A stretch of 64,000 bases of DNA from Candidatus Falkowbacteria bacterium RIFCSPLOWO2_12_FULL_45_13. Lineage in GTDB: Bacteria; Patescibacteriota; Patescibacteriia; Patescibacteriales; GWC2-42-12. Shown here one piece after another: positions 7,799 through 16,454 of the stretch (position 1 is its first letter; every line of letters begins with the position of its first letter). Where the stretch lies: the NCBI GenBank assembly GCA_001778055.1, contig MFFY01000061.1, positions 1 to 64,000 on the forward strand, given 5' to 3'. The position numbers were made by a program, and so were the translations under genes. A model generated the notes under the pieces. It ran no database searches and was not told the origin of the DNA. It saw only the letters and a program-made list of their open reading frames with translations.

Positions 7799-8851
7799 TT
7801 ATTGGTTATTCAAGATTTCCTTGACTTCCCTCATAATCATCAGCTCTTCATCGGTTTTAATCGCCAGCACGGGCAGCTCGCCTAAACATTTAATTTTTTT
7901 CATAACTTCTAAACGTGTCGTCGGGTTGCCCGAGCCAATCGCGCCGGTAAAAATTATCGCGTCCACCCGGCCATTAAGCTCGACCCAATAAGCGCCAATA
8001 TATTTAGCCAAACGGTTAATCGCCAAGGCAAAGGCTAATTTTGCCGCCCGGCCGCCCAAAGAGACGTTGGTTAAAAACGTCAGATAATTTTCAGAACCAG
8101 ACAAACCCTTAATGCCTGACTGCTTATTTAATATATCATAAAGTTGATCCAGCTTGGCCCGGTTCAATTCTCCCGGCATAATTTCCAGCAGTTTAAAAAT
8201 TATCCCCGGGTCCATGTCCCCCGCTCTGGCCATCATGACTAAGCCCTCCAAGGGAGTAAATCCCATGGAAGTATCGACTGGCAAGCCGTTTTTTATGGCG
8301 GTAATGGACCAGCCGCCGCCCAAATGACAACTGATTAAATTTATTTTATGGACTTTTTTCTGCAGCAGCTTGGCGGCTTCAATCATGACAAATTTATGCG
8401 AAATGCCATGAAAACCGTAGCGGCGGAGATTATATTTTTCCGTTAACTCCAAGGGCAAAGCGTAAAATTTAGCCGTTTCAGGCAGATCGTGGTAAAAGGC
8501 CGTATCAAAAACCCCCACCTGCTTGGCTTGCGGCAGATAGGCTATGGCCGCCCTGATGCCGGCCAAATTATAAGGATTATGGAGCGGCGCCAAATCATTG
8601 AATTGCTCCAATTCAAAAAGGCGGCTGGCGTCAACTAGCAGCGGTTGAAAAAATTTGTGGCCGCCATGAACCACTCTGTGCCCCACGGCCGCCAAATCCC
8701 TCAAATCACCGATTTCTCTTAAAACTAACTTGACGGCCGTAAAATGGTCTTTAATATTTTCAATGCAACCTTGCTTGATCTCCTTTTCATCATCGGCGAA
8801 GAGCTTGTATTTGACCGAAGTAGAACCTGAATTTATGGCTAAAATGGACAT
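7799..8851 (-). CDS. ackA: Acetate kinase
   Basis: Converts acetyl phosphate and ADP to acetate and ATP. It belongs to the ASKHA fold: NSGSTSVKYKLF at the N-terminus, VGHRVVHGG, FDTAFYHDLP, RRYGFHGISH, CHLGGGWSITA and FTGAIGSGNP. 350 aa is shorter than the usual 395-400, with most of the difference near residues 30-60, yet all recognised motifs remain. The C-terminal NNQ and stop are encoded by an intergenic repeat (TTGGTTATTGGTTATT), so the original C-terminus may have been altered. Likely the main substrate-level ATP step with the glycolytic genes nearby. Confidence 0.93.
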   Translation of the reverse strand: MSILAINSGSTSVKYKLFADDEKEIKQGCIENIKDHFTAVKLVLREIGDLRDLAAVGHRVVHGGHKFFQPLLVDASRLFELEQFNDLAPLHNPYNLAGIRAAIAYLPQAKQVGVFDTAFYHDLPETAKFYALPLELTEKYNLRRYGFHGISHKFVMIEAAKLLQKKVHKINLISCHLGGGWSITAIKNGLPVDTSMGFTPLEGLVMMARAGDMDPGIIFKLLEIMPGELNRAKLDQLYDILNKQSGIKGLSGSENYLTFLTNVSLGGRAAKLAFALAINRLAKYIGAYWVELNGRVDAIIFTGAIGSGNPTTRLEVMKKIKCLGELPVLAIKTDEELMIMREVKEILNNQ

Positions 8852-8861
8852 AATAAAAATT

Positions 8862-8966
8862 TAAAATGTAAAAATTAAAATGTAAAATTATTGTAAAAAT
8901 TACTCCGTAAAAAAAATTAAAATTTTTTTCACTCCATAATTTTTAATTTTAATTTTTACATTTTAA
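8862..8966. repeat. AT-rich palindrome between ackA and gpmI
   Basis: Arms AAAATGTAAAAATTAAAA and TTTTAATTTTTACATTTT face each other around ACTCCGT...ACTCC. Same AT-rich family as 503-600. No gene seen. Confidence 0.55.
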
Positions 8967-8967
8967 A

Positions 8968-10563
8968 CTAAATTAGACTCCGGCCCGTCATCTCGGCCGA
9001 CTTTTCCAAATTCATCAGTTTCAAAATTGTCGGCGCCACATCGGATAATATGCCTTGCGGCTGAACCAGGCTCAAATCTCCGCCGGGCGCGTCTCCTAAA
9101 GACAGGCTCTTGCCTTCATAGTCTTGGCCAACAATTATGAACGGCACGGGGTTGGCCGAATGCTCTTTGTCTATCTGGCCGGTTTGCATATTAAACAAAA
9201 CCTCGGCGTTGCCGTGATCGGCGGTAATAAATATCAAACCGGATTTGCTTAAGACAGATTTAACAATTCTGCCCAGGCACTTATCAACCGTTTCAACGGC
9301 TTTAGCCGTGGCTTTTAAATTACCGGTATGGCCGACCATATCGGCGTTGGCGTAATTAACCAAAATAAAGTCATAACTGTCTTGTTCAACCGCCTCAACA
9401 ACTTTGTCGGTTATTTTAACGGCCGACATCTCGGGTTGTTCGTCATAACTGGAAACCGCCGGTGATTGAATTAACACATGGTCTTCGTCGATAGACTTGC
9501 TTTCTCGGCCGCCGTTAAAAAAATAAGTCACATGAGCGTATTTTTCGGTTTCCGCGATCCTTAACTGTTTCAGGCCGGCTTTAGCTAAAATTTCACCGAA
9601 AGTATGCCTGATAATTTCCTTGGGAAAAACCGTTTCCATGGGTAAACTAATTTCATATTCGGAAAAGCCAGCAAAAAATATTTTCAAGTATTTTTCCCGC
9701 TTAAATTTTTCAAAACCGGGCAAGACAAAAGCCTTAGCCAGCTGGCGCGCCCGGTCCGGCCGGTAATTAAAAAATATTACCACGTCGCCGTCTTCAATCA
9801 TGGCCACAGGTTTATTATTTTTAACAATTACCGTGGGCATAAACTCTTCGTCGTAAATCTTCTTTTTATAGCTGGCTTCAACCGCTTTCCCGGCCGACTC
9901 GTGTTTCTCGCCCAGGCCTTGCGTTATGGCTTGATACGACTTAGCCGTTCTACCCCAATGATTATCGCGGTCCATGGCATAAAATCGGCCGTGGACCGTG
10001 GCAATTTTGCCGACAGTCCCTTTAAGAGATCTTTCGATTTCTTGAATAAAATTAATTCCGGAATTGAACGGCGTGTCCCGGCCGTCTAAAATCGCGTGAA
10101 TATAAAAATTTTTCACCTTCTTCTCTTTGGCCATTTCAATCAAGGCTTGAAGATGCTCCAGCGAAGAATGAACCGCTCCGGAGGAAACCAAACCGATAAA
10201 ATGCAACTTTGAATTATGATTTTCCGCCTGTTCAATGGCCTTTAACAAAACTTTATTCTTGTAAAAACTGCGGTCGGCGATCATTTTGTTGATTCTGGGC
10301 AAGCTCTGATATAAAATCCTCCCCAGCCCTAAATTAAGATGGCCGACTTCGCTATTGCCCGATTCGCCCCAAGGCAAGCCCACGCCCTCGCCCGAAGCCA
10401 CTAATGTGGCGGACGGGTACTTGGTTATATAGTTATTGATATTCGGGGTATTGGCCTGGCTAATGGCGTTGCCGGAATAAGGAGTGGTAATGCCCCAGCC
10501 ATCCAAGACGATCAGCACGACTGGTTTTGGGCGTAAATTTTGTTCTTTATTTACCATAGACAT
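8968..10563 (-). CDS. gpmI: 2,3-bisphosphoglycerate-independent phosphoglycerate mutase (copy 1)
   Basis: Interconverts 3- and 2-phosphoglycerate with two Mn ions and a phosphoserine. Alkaline phosphatase-fold motifs: VLIVLDGWG, the nucleophile Ser in WGESGNSEVGHLNLG, GRDTPF, GRFYAMDRD, NYRPDRARQ, NYANADMVGHTG and TADHGNAE. 531 aa, normal length. A second, clearly different gpmI lies 24 nt upstream, so the two are tandem paralogs in one probable operon. The start could be the first or third codon (MSM). Confidence 0.95.
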   Translation of the reverse strand: MSMVNKEQNLRPKPVVLIVLDGWGITTPYSGNAISQANTPNINNYITKYPSATLVASGEGVGLPWGESGNSEVGHLNLGLGRILYQSLPRINKMIADRSFYKNKVLLKAIEQAENHNSKLHFIGLVSSGAVHSSLEHLQALIEMAKEKKVKNFYIHAILDGRDTPFNSGINFIQEIERSLKGTVGKIATVHGRFYAMDRDNHWGRTAKSYQAITQGLGEKHESAGKAVEASYKKKIYDEEFMPTVIVKNNKPVAMIEDGDVVIFFNYRPDRARQLAKAFVLPGFEKFKREKYLKIFFAGFSEYEISLPMETVFPKEIIRHTFGEILAKAGLKQLRIAETEKYAHVTYFFNGGRESKSIDEDHVLIQSPAVSSYDEQPEMSAVKITDKVVEAVEQDSYDFILVNYANADMVGHTGNLKATAKAVETVDKCLGRIVKSVLSKSGLIFITADHGNAEVLFNMQTGQIDKEHSANPVPFIIVGQDYEGKSLSLGDAPGGDLSLVQPQGILSDVAPTILKLMNLEKSAEMTGRSLI

Positions 10564-10587
10564 TAATTTTAAATTTAAAATTTTTGA

Positions 10588-12228
10588 TTATTTTATTAGA
10601 TTCTTGCCCGTCATTTCTTTGGGTTTTTTAATATTTAACAACTCCAGTATGGTCGGCGCGATATCGCCTAAAACTCCGCCATTTCTTAATTTGACTTTAT
10701 GGCCAAGGTTTTTGTTGATTAATACAAAGGGTACCAGATTAGTTGAATGCTCGGTATTGATTTCACCGGTTTTTAAATTAATCATCTCCTCGATATTGCC
10801 ATGATCAGCCGTCGCTAAAACTGTGCCGCCGACGTTCAAATAAGCCTTAACAATTTCGCCCAGACACTTATCAACCCCATGGCAGCATTTTATCGCGGCG
10901 TCCAGATTGCCCGTGTGGCCGACCATGTCGGGCGCGGCAAAATTCAAAACCGTAAAGTCATATTTCCAGTCTAAACCCTTTTTCTGGCCAATATAACCCC
11001 CCTGCTCCCCTTTCAAAAGGGGGTGAGGGGGGGTTAAATTGTTGACCACTGCCTCGGTCAACTCCGCCGAACTCATCGTCGGCGTCTGATCATACGATCT
11101 GACGTTGGGCGAAGGCACAAGGCGCCGCCCTTCCCTCGCGATCGGATCGGCATAGCCGCCGTTAAAAAAATAAGTCACATGAGCGTATTTTTCCGATTCG
11201 GCGATATATAATTGCGACAAACCTTTTAGCGCCTGCGGCAAAGTCTGTTTTAAATCGACGCTGGGATAAGCGGTTAAAATACCGTCTAAGTCCGGTCCAA
11301 AATCAGTCATGGCCACGAACAACAAATTTTTTAATACTTTTTTTCTTAAAAAAGAACCGGGATTTAATCTATCAAAATCTTTTTGCACGAAAACCTTGGC
11401 GAATTGCCTGGCCCGATCCGATCTTAAATTAAAAAAGATAACGCCGTCGCCGTTGCCGATCCGGGGTAAGGGCCGGCCATTTCTGGTGATCACATAGGGC
11501 TCAATAAATTCGTCGCTTTCGCCGCGGTTATAACTTTCCATGATCGCGGCTTCCGGGCTGGCGGCTTTCCGGCCCAAGCCGCTCGTTAAAGCATCATAAG
11601 CTTTTTCGGTTCTCGACCAGGTTTTTTTTCTGTCCATGGCGTAATATCGGCCGACGACGGAAGCGATGGCTTCGCCGTTTTTAAAAACTTTTTGGATATC
11701 TTCGACCAATTTCAAAGAGGCATACCTAGGCGAATCCCGGCCGTCGGTGAATAAATGCAAATAAACTTCCTTGACTTTAGTTATTTTAACCAAAGACAGC
11801 AGAGCCAGCAAATGGTCCGGGTCGCTATGCGCGCTCATGCCATTGGAGATCATGCCCATTAGATGAAGCTTGGATTTATTCTTTTTGACCTGGCGGATCG
11901 CCTCGATAAAACCGGCATTTTTAAAAAAAGTCCCGTTATTAACGCTTTTAGAAATTTTAACTACGTCTTGCTCGACAATTCTGCCGGCGCCAATATTCAT
12001 ATGCCCGGCTTCAGAATTACCCGATTGGCTCGGCGGCAGGCCCACGGCCTTGCCGGAAGCATTGATTAAAGTATTGGGAAATTTTTTAATCAAGCCGTCC
12101 ATAACCGCGGTATTGGCCAAGGTGATGGCATTACCCTGGCTCGGTTCAGCCATGCCCCAGCCGTCTAGGATGACCAGAATCATGGGTAAAACATTTTTAG
12201 CTGGCTTATTTAACTTTTCTGGTTTCAT
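10588..12228 (-). CDS. gpmI: 2,3-bisphosphoglycerate-independent phosphoglycerate mutase (copy 2)
   Basis: Second iPGM with a complete motif set: ILDGWGMAEP, nucleophile Ser in SQSGNSEAGHMNIGAGR, GRDSPRY, GRYYAMDR, NLRSDRARQ, NFAAPDMVGHTG and TADHGNIEE. It differs from copy 1 throughout, so the duplication is old or the copies have different origins. Residues near 400 (LTPPHPLLKGEQGG) come from a G-rich palindromic repeat inserted in frame at 10995-11036 in a loop just before the metal-binding NFAAPD segment. 546 aa. Confidence 0.94.
   Translation of the reverse strand: MKPEKLNKPAKNVLPMILVILDGWGMAEPSQGNAITLANTAVMDGLIKKFPNTLINASGKAVGLPPSQSGNSEAGHMNIGAGRIVEQDVVKISKSVNNGTFFKNAGFIEAIRQVKKNKSKLHLMGMISNGMSAHSDPDHLLALLSLVKITKVKEVYLHLFTDGRDSPRYASLKLVEDIQKVFKNGEAIASVVGRYYAMDRKKTWSRTEKAYDALTSGLGRKAASPEAAIMESYNRGESDEFIEPYVITRNGRPLPRIGNGDGVIFFNLRSDRARQFAKVFVQKDFDRLNPGSFLRKKVLKNLLFVAMTDFGPDLDGILTAYPSVDLKQTLPQALKGLSQLYIAESEKYAHVTYFFNGGYADPIAREGRRLVPSPNVRSYDQTPTMSSAELTEAVVNNLTPPHPLLKGEQGGYIGQKKGLDWKYDFTVLNFAAPDMVGHTGNLDAAIKCCHGVDKCLGEIVKAYLNVGGTVLATADHGNIEEMINLKTGEINTEHSTNLVPFVLINKNLGHKVKLRNGGVLGDIAPTILELLNIKKPKEMTGKNLIK
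10995..11036. repeat. G-rich palindrome inserted in frame in gpmI-2
   Basis: A CCCCCC... stretch faces a ...GGGGGG stretch with inner CCCCTTTC/AAAAGGGG. It encodes LTPPHPLLKGEQGG. Same family as the segments in eno (13197-13232), gap (32053-32087) and 42978-43010. Copy 1 of gpmI lacks it. Confidence 0.75.
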
Positions 12229-12258
12229 ATATTAAATACACAAAATGACAGTCTTCCT

Positions 12259-12426
12259 GTCATTGCGAGCCCCGACGCTCTGGGTGGGGCGAAGCAATCT
12301 CACGTATGACTATACCTCACTAAATCTCGTAATAATTTTATTATGATTATTCTTTACCGTTCGAGATTGCCCGCCCGACTGAACGTCGTTCGGGCGGGCT
12401 TCGTCGCTGGCGCTCCTCGCAATGAC
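12259..12426. repeat. MITE/REP-like palindrome, family A copy 2
   Basis: Terminal arms GTCATTGCGAG/CTCGCAATGAC, inner GAAGCAATCTCACG and CGAGATTGC, and a secondary palindrome CCCGCCCGA...TCGGGCGGG. The core matches copy 1 at 3101-3253. It occupies most of the space between eno and gpmI-2. Confidence 0.85.
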
Positions 12427-12448
12427 AGAAACTTTACATTTTTAACTG

Positions 12449-13765
12449 TCATTTTAATTTTTGATTTTTGCATTTTAAATTTTCTTCAATCTCCATCAGC
12501 CTGTTATATTTCGCCAGCCTTTCTCCCCGCGACAGCGACCCGGCCTTAATGTAATCAGCCCCGACCGCCACGGCTAAATCAGCGATAAAGTCATCCGTAG
12601 TTTCGCCCGAGCGATGCGAAACAATAATTTTATAATTATGCTTCTTGGCCAGTTTTACGCAGTCAACCGTTTCCGACAGGGTCCCGACCTGATTGGGTTT
12701 TATTAAAATAGCGTTAGCGGCGTTTTCTTTCAAGCCTCGCCTCAAGCGCTCCGGATTGGTGACGAACAAATCATCGCCGACCAGCATTACGTCCCGGCCA
12801 AGCTCTTTATTTAATTTTTGCCAGCCGGCCCAATCGTCTTCAGCTAAACCGTCTTCAAGGTAAATTATCGGATACTTCCTAAACCATTCGTAATATAAGC
12901 CGGCTAAAGTAGCCGCGGTGTAACTGGCGCGATCCAGCTTAAAAACATACCTGCCGTTTCTCTGATTATAAAGTTGAGATGAGCCTACATCAATGCCTAA
13001 GGCTAAATCTGCCCCGGGTTTATAACCAGCTTTAATTGCGGCCGCCATAATTAATTCAATCGCCTGGATGCTGGAACTGATATCCGGCGCGTAGCCGCCT
13101 TCATTGCCCACATCCGTGTCATAGCCAGCTCTTTTTAAAACATCCCCTAAAGCATGAAAAATCTCCGCGCCCATTCTAACTTGTTCGGCAAAACTTCTTC
13201 TCCCCCCCCTGACAAGGAGGGCTGGGGGTGTTAAATAAGCCAGGGGAATTATCATAAATTCCTGAAAATCCAGGTTGGTATCGGCGTGCTTGCCGCCGTT
13301 AAAAATATTAAAACATGGAACAGGTAATTGGAAATTGGAAATTGGAAATTGGAAATTATTAGAGATATATTCATATAACTCCAGACCAGAAGCCAAGGCG
13401 CCGGCGCGGGCGCAAGCGAGCGACACGGGCAGGATCGCATTAGCGCCTAATTTACTTTTATTTTTTGTACCATCTAATTTTATCATGATATCATCAATCT
13501 CCGCCTGCTTGGTTACTCCAGCTCCGATTAGCTTAGGCGCGATTTTGCTTTCAATATTTTTAATGGCATGCAAAACCCCCAAACCGCCGTATCTTTTAGC
13601 ATCATTGTCCCGCAGTTCCACGGCTTCATGCGCGCCCGTAGACGCGCCCGCAGGCGCGCTGGCTTTTGCTTTAACGCCATTATCCAATAAAACCGTGGCT
13701 TCCACAGTGGGATTGCCGCGCGAATCTAAAATCTCACGAGTCGTTATTTTTTTTATTTTAGGCAT
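12449..13765 (-). CDS. eno: Enolase
   Basis: Converts 2-phosphoglycerate to phosphoenolpyruvate. ITTREILDSRGNPTVEATV opens the protein. GASTGAHEAVELRD, NGGKHADTNLDFQEFM, GDVLKRAGYDTDVGNEGGYAP, YLEDGLAEDDW, LVGDDLFVTN and SHRSGETTDDFIADLAV are all present, so active-site residues appear intact. Two repeats are inserted in frame: FQFPISNFQ near residue 140 (13325-13357) and LTPPALLVRGGRR near residue 180 (13197-13232). Both lie in loops. The last residues (LKCKNQKLK) are encoded by an AT-rich repeat. Confidence 0.96.
   Translation of the reverse strand: MPKIKKITTREILDSRGNPTVEATVLLDNGVKAKASAPAGASTGAHEAVELRDNDAKRYGGLGVLHAIKNIESKIAPKLIGAGVTKQAEIDDIMIKLDGTKNKSKLGANAILPVSLACARAGALASGLELYEYISNNFQFPISNFQLPVPCFNIFNGGKHADTNLDFQEFMIIPLAYLTPPALLVRGGRRSFAEQVRMGAEIFHALGDVLKRAGYDTDVGNEGGYAPDISSSIQAIELIMAAAIKAGYKPGADLALGIDVGSSQLYNQRNGRYVFKLDRASYTAATLAGLYYEWFRKYPIIYLEDGLAEDDWAGWQKLNKELGRDVMLVGDDLFVTNPERLRRGLKENAANAILIKPNQVGTLSETVDCVKLAKKHNYKIIVSHRSGETTDDFIADLAVAVGADYIKAGSLSRGERLAKYNRLMEIEENLKCKNQKLK
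13197..13232. repeat. G-rich palindrome inserted in frame in eno
   Basis: CTCCCCCCCCTGACAAGG...CTGGGGGTGTT. It encodes LTPPALLVRGGRR where other enolases run directly from the EFMI(I/M)P segment into SFAEQVRMGAE. Same family as the gpmI-2 and gap insertions. Confidence 0.75.
13325..13357. repeat. TTGGAAA tandem repeat inserted in frame in eno
   Basis: Four to five tandem units of the 7-mer AATTGGA/TTGGAAA. Read on the minus strand they give FQFPISNFQ just before LPVPCFNIFNGG. Seven is not a multiple of three, so successive units shift frame and the peptide is not itself repeated. Confidence 0.75.
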
Positions 13766-13790
13766 AAATTACTTACTTATTATTAAATAA

Positions 13791-14297
13791 TTACCAAGTA
13801 TTGCAAACTGTTGTATTCGCGCTACACAACATCCATGCCCAGGTAGGACGAAATGGATCATAAAACGGTTGACCGGCGGAAGGATAACTTTCCGGACTAA
13901 CATGTGAAAGAAGTTTGTAATTTACAGTGTCGGAATAATATAGATAACCATTGCCGTTTGAACAGGGGCTAGGATCAATTGGTAATTTGCCAATATGGGT
14001 TGGCGCCAAATTGGGAATATAACCAGTAGCCCCGCTGGTCGGGTATCCGCCATAACTTGGGCAAGCGCTCCGCCAAGCGCCGCTGCTTGATGGATAAGCG
14101 CTATTAGCATCATAATACAAATCTAACGCTTTTCTAATCTGGGTTAAATCGGCCTTTCTCCGCGTATCTCTGGCTTTTATCCTTACGCTATTAAAAACAA
14201 CCATAGAAGCGGTCGCCAAAAAACCGATAATGCTAATGACAACCAATAGTTCAATTAAAGTAAAACCAAATTGTTTATTGATTTTTTCTTTAAACAT
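13791..14297 (-). CDS. Type IV pilin-like / pseudopilin protein
   Basis: Class III signal peptide: short charged leader then G|FTLIELLVVISIIGFLA, the prepilin peptidase site with the conserved Glu at +5 and a hydrophobic helix of about 20 residues. The following CDTRRKADL-like segment (KARDTRRKADLTQIRKAL) is the usual pseudopilin alpha1 region. Four Cys in the C-terminal domain could form disulfides. 168 aa. Probably assembled by a type IV pilus system, consistent with the PilT gene at 19.5 kb. No other pilus genes are in the window. Confidence 0.88.
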   Translation of the reverse strand: MFKEKINKQFGFTLIELLVVISIIGFLATASMVVFNSVRIKARDTRRKADLTQIRKALDLYYDANSAYPSSSGAWRSACPSYGGYPTSGATGYIPNLAPTHIGKLPIDPSPCSNGNGYLYYSDTVNYKLLSHVSPESYPSAGQPFYDPFRPTWAWMLCSANTTVCNTW

Positions 14298-14302
14298 AAA
14301 TT

Positions 14303-15058
14303 TTACAAAATTTCATACTCCACCGTGGCGATTATGATTATTTCATTACTGCCGGCCTCCACCGTTGGCCCTGCGCCACCGCCCAGGCCAGCAGCGGATT
14401 TTTCAAGCGCGTAAAACGGCTGCGGCGGATTGTCGCTGGACGATTCGCTGAAAGATATGACTTTCCCCAGTTTCACGCCCACTGCCTCTGCCAAGGTTTT
14501 GGCTTTTTCCTGGGCTTGCGCCAAAGCCTTCTCGCGCGCGGCCTGCTTCAACTGCTCCGGATTGTCAATTTCAAAACTTAAATTGCCGACTTGATTTAAG
14601 CCGATTACACCGGCCGCTTCAATAATACTGGAGACTCTGTCCATTTGCCTTAATTTTACGTTTAAGTTTTGGCTGACCAAGTAACCGCGTAAAGTTTGTT
14701 TGCCATCATTCCAATCATACTGCGGCGAGATATAATAATTAGCCGTTTGAATATCTTTGGGGTCAATTTTAAAATCTTTTTTCAGTTTATCTATCATGGC
14801 GTTCATTTTATTGCTGTTGTCTTTCTGCGCCTCGGCCACAGTTTTTTTCTCAACCGAATAGCCTAATTGTATTTTGGCCACATCCGGCAAGCCGATAATT
14901 TTGCCCTCGCCCATGATGCTGATAGAATGCGGTGTCTTGGGGCTGATGCCGATATAATCATGCGCCTTATACGCGTTCCAGGAAAGCAGCGCCAGATAAA
15001 TTGAGCCAATCGTTAAAAATACGCCGATAAAAATTGTCACGATTTTGTTGGGAATCAT
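14303..15058 (-). CDS. SIMPL domain (DUF541) membrane-anchored protein
   Basis: 251 aa. One N-terminal membrane helix (residues 7-27), then a SIMPL domain: SISIMGEGKIIGLPDVAKIQLGY, KMNAMIDKLK, DIQTANYYISPQYDW, GYLVSQNLNVKLRQMDRV and AREKALAQAQEKAKTLAEAVGVKLG. Exported or surface exposed by topology. The molecular role of SIMPL proteins is not settled. It is 6 nt upstream of the pseudopilin gene, so probably co-transcribed with it. Confidence 0.88.
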   Translation of the reverse strand: MIPNKIVTIFIGVFLTIGSIYLALLSWNAYKAHDYIGISPKTPHSISIMGEGKIIGLPDVAKIQLGYSVEKKTVAEAQKDNSNKMNAMIDKLKKDFKIDPKDIQTANYYISPQYDWNDGKQTLRGYLVSQNLNVKLRQMDRVSSIIEAAGVIGLNQVGNLSFEIDNPEQLKQAAREKALAQAQEKAKTLAEAVGVKLGKVISFSESSSDNPPQPFYALEKSAAGLGGGAGPTVEAGSNEIIIIATVEYEIL

Positions 15059-15106
15059 AAAATTAAATTAAAAATTAAAAAATCAAAATGAAAAATTAAG
15101 GTAAAA

Positions 15107-16261
15107 TTATTTCACCAGACCTCTTAGCCCCGGCATCTCCTCGCCGCCCAAAAAGGCCAACATGGCGCCGCCGCCGGTCGACACCCAGTCAATATAATGA
15201 CCCATCTTTGTCATGTCAAGCGCCTCGACGGTCTCTCCGCCGCCCACGGCGCCGAAAGCCTGGCCGGTGGAGCGGGCGGCAACTAAGCGGGCCACGGATA
15301 AAGTGCCATGCTTAAAATGAATATTCTCAAAATATCCCATCGGGCCGTTCCAGACGATAGTATTGGCCTGTCGTATAAAATGCGCGAATAAATTAACGGT
15401 TTTCGGGCCGATATCTAAAATTATATCCTTTTGCTGGACCTGATTAACCGCCCTGACCTGGACCTGATTGCTTTTAAAGTCGCCGGCCACCAGGACATCA
15501 ACCGGCAGAATAATATTCTTATGGCGCTTGATTAGGCTGGCCGCGGCTCTTAAGCTAGCCTTATCGACGAGCGATTCGCCGATTTTAAATCCATGAGCGG
15601 CGATAAAATTGTTGGCCAGAGCGCCGCCGATCAAAACCCGATGTGATTTTTTGGCTAAGCTATTTAATAAAACGATTTTAGTTTCTATTTTGGCCCCGCC
15701 AATGATTGAAATTAGCGGCTGTTTCGGCCTTAAAACCTTTTCCAGATTTAAAATTTCTTTTTCCAGGAGCAGGCCGGCGAAGCTGGATAAATATTTTTTA
15801 ATGGCGCTGACCGAAGCATGATTCCGGTGGCTCGAGGCGAAAGCGTCATTTACGTAAAGATTGGCTAAGGCCGCCAAACTTTTAGCAAGCTTATTATTAT
15901 TTTTTACTTCGCCTGGCTCAAGACGTAAATTTTCCAAAAGTAAGATATCTTTAGCCGCCATTTTTTTTACCGCTTTTTCAACCTTATCGCCCACGCAACC
16001 GTTCACCAATCGCACCTTTTTGTCCAATAATTGCGCCAACCTCTTGGCCACCGGTTTGGTTGACGCCCGGCTATCGGATAAATGGGTAGCGATAATCAAG
16101 CGGCAATTATGCCTTAACAAAAAACGAATCGTTGGCAAAATCATGACAATTTTATAATCATCCAGAACCGTCCTGTTTTTAATGGGCACATTCAAATCGG
16201 CGCGTAAAAAAACGATTTTGCCGGCTAAATTATTGGCTCGCCTAATAGATTTAATTTTCAT
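15107..16261 (-). CDS. pgk: Phosphoglycerate kinase
   Basis: Transfers phosphate from 1,3-bisphosphoglycerate to ADP. Motifs: FLRADLNVP, LATHLSDSR region, LLENLRLEPGE, NDAFASSHRNHAS, GGAKIETKI, WNGPMGYFE, GAVGGGETVEAL and the final WVSTGGGAMLAFLGG. The start is the ATG giving MKIKSIRRANNLAGK, because the 52 codons upstream run through intergenic palindromes and do not resemble the family. About 384 aa, near normal. Downstream of the HtrA-like gene but separated by the palindrome at 16358-16403. Confidence 0.95.
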   Translation of the reverse strand: MKIKSIRRANNLAGKIVFLRADLNVPIKNRTVLDDYKIVMILPTIRFLLRHNCRLIIATHLSDSRASTKPVAKRLAQLLDKKVRLVNGCVGDKVEKAVKKMAAKDILLLENLRLEPGEVKNNNKLAKSLAALANLYVNDAFASSHRNHASVSAIKKYLSSFAGLLLEKEILNLEKVLRPKQPLISIIGGAKIETKIVLLNSLAKKSHRVLIGGALANNFIAAHGFKIGESLVDKASLRAAASLIKRHKNIILPVDVLVAGDFKSNQVQVRAVNQVQQKDIILDIGPKTVNLFAHFIRQANTIVWNGPMGYFENIHFKHGTLSVARLVAARSTGQAFGAVGGGETVEALDMTKMGHYIDWVSTGGGAMLAFLGGEEMPGLRGLVK

Positions 16262-16357
16262 AAAGCTTGTTAATATTATAACATAAATAAAAATAAAATT
16301 AAAACCCGTTGCACCCGTCCAACGGTTAATGCCAAACAGGTTCTGATTTAATTTATT

Positions 16358-16403
16358 TAGGACTGACGCATTTGAAAAACCTCCGTCAAACGCGTAAGTC
16401 CTA
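16358..16403. repeat. Palindrome, AGGACTTACGCG family copy 1
   Basis: Arms TAGGACTGACGCATTTGA and TCAAACGCGTAAGTCCTA around AAAACCTCCG. A close copy lies at 34824-34874. It is followed by a second small hairpin CGCTAT...ATAGCG (16403-16433). Confidence 0.75.
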
Positions 16404-16454
16404 TCGCTATTTATCAACCCGGCTTATAGCGATTTGTGAACTAAGCGCCAAGCG

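Noticed and set aside
8968..12228. Assembly duplication as the source of two gpmI genes
   Set aside because: The two copies differ in sequence throughout and one has a repeat insertion, so they are true paralogs.
16262..16417. 52-residue N-terminal extension of PGK
   Set aside because: It is encoded by intergenic palindromes and precedes the usual family start MKIKSIRRANNLAGK, so the internal ATG was chosen.
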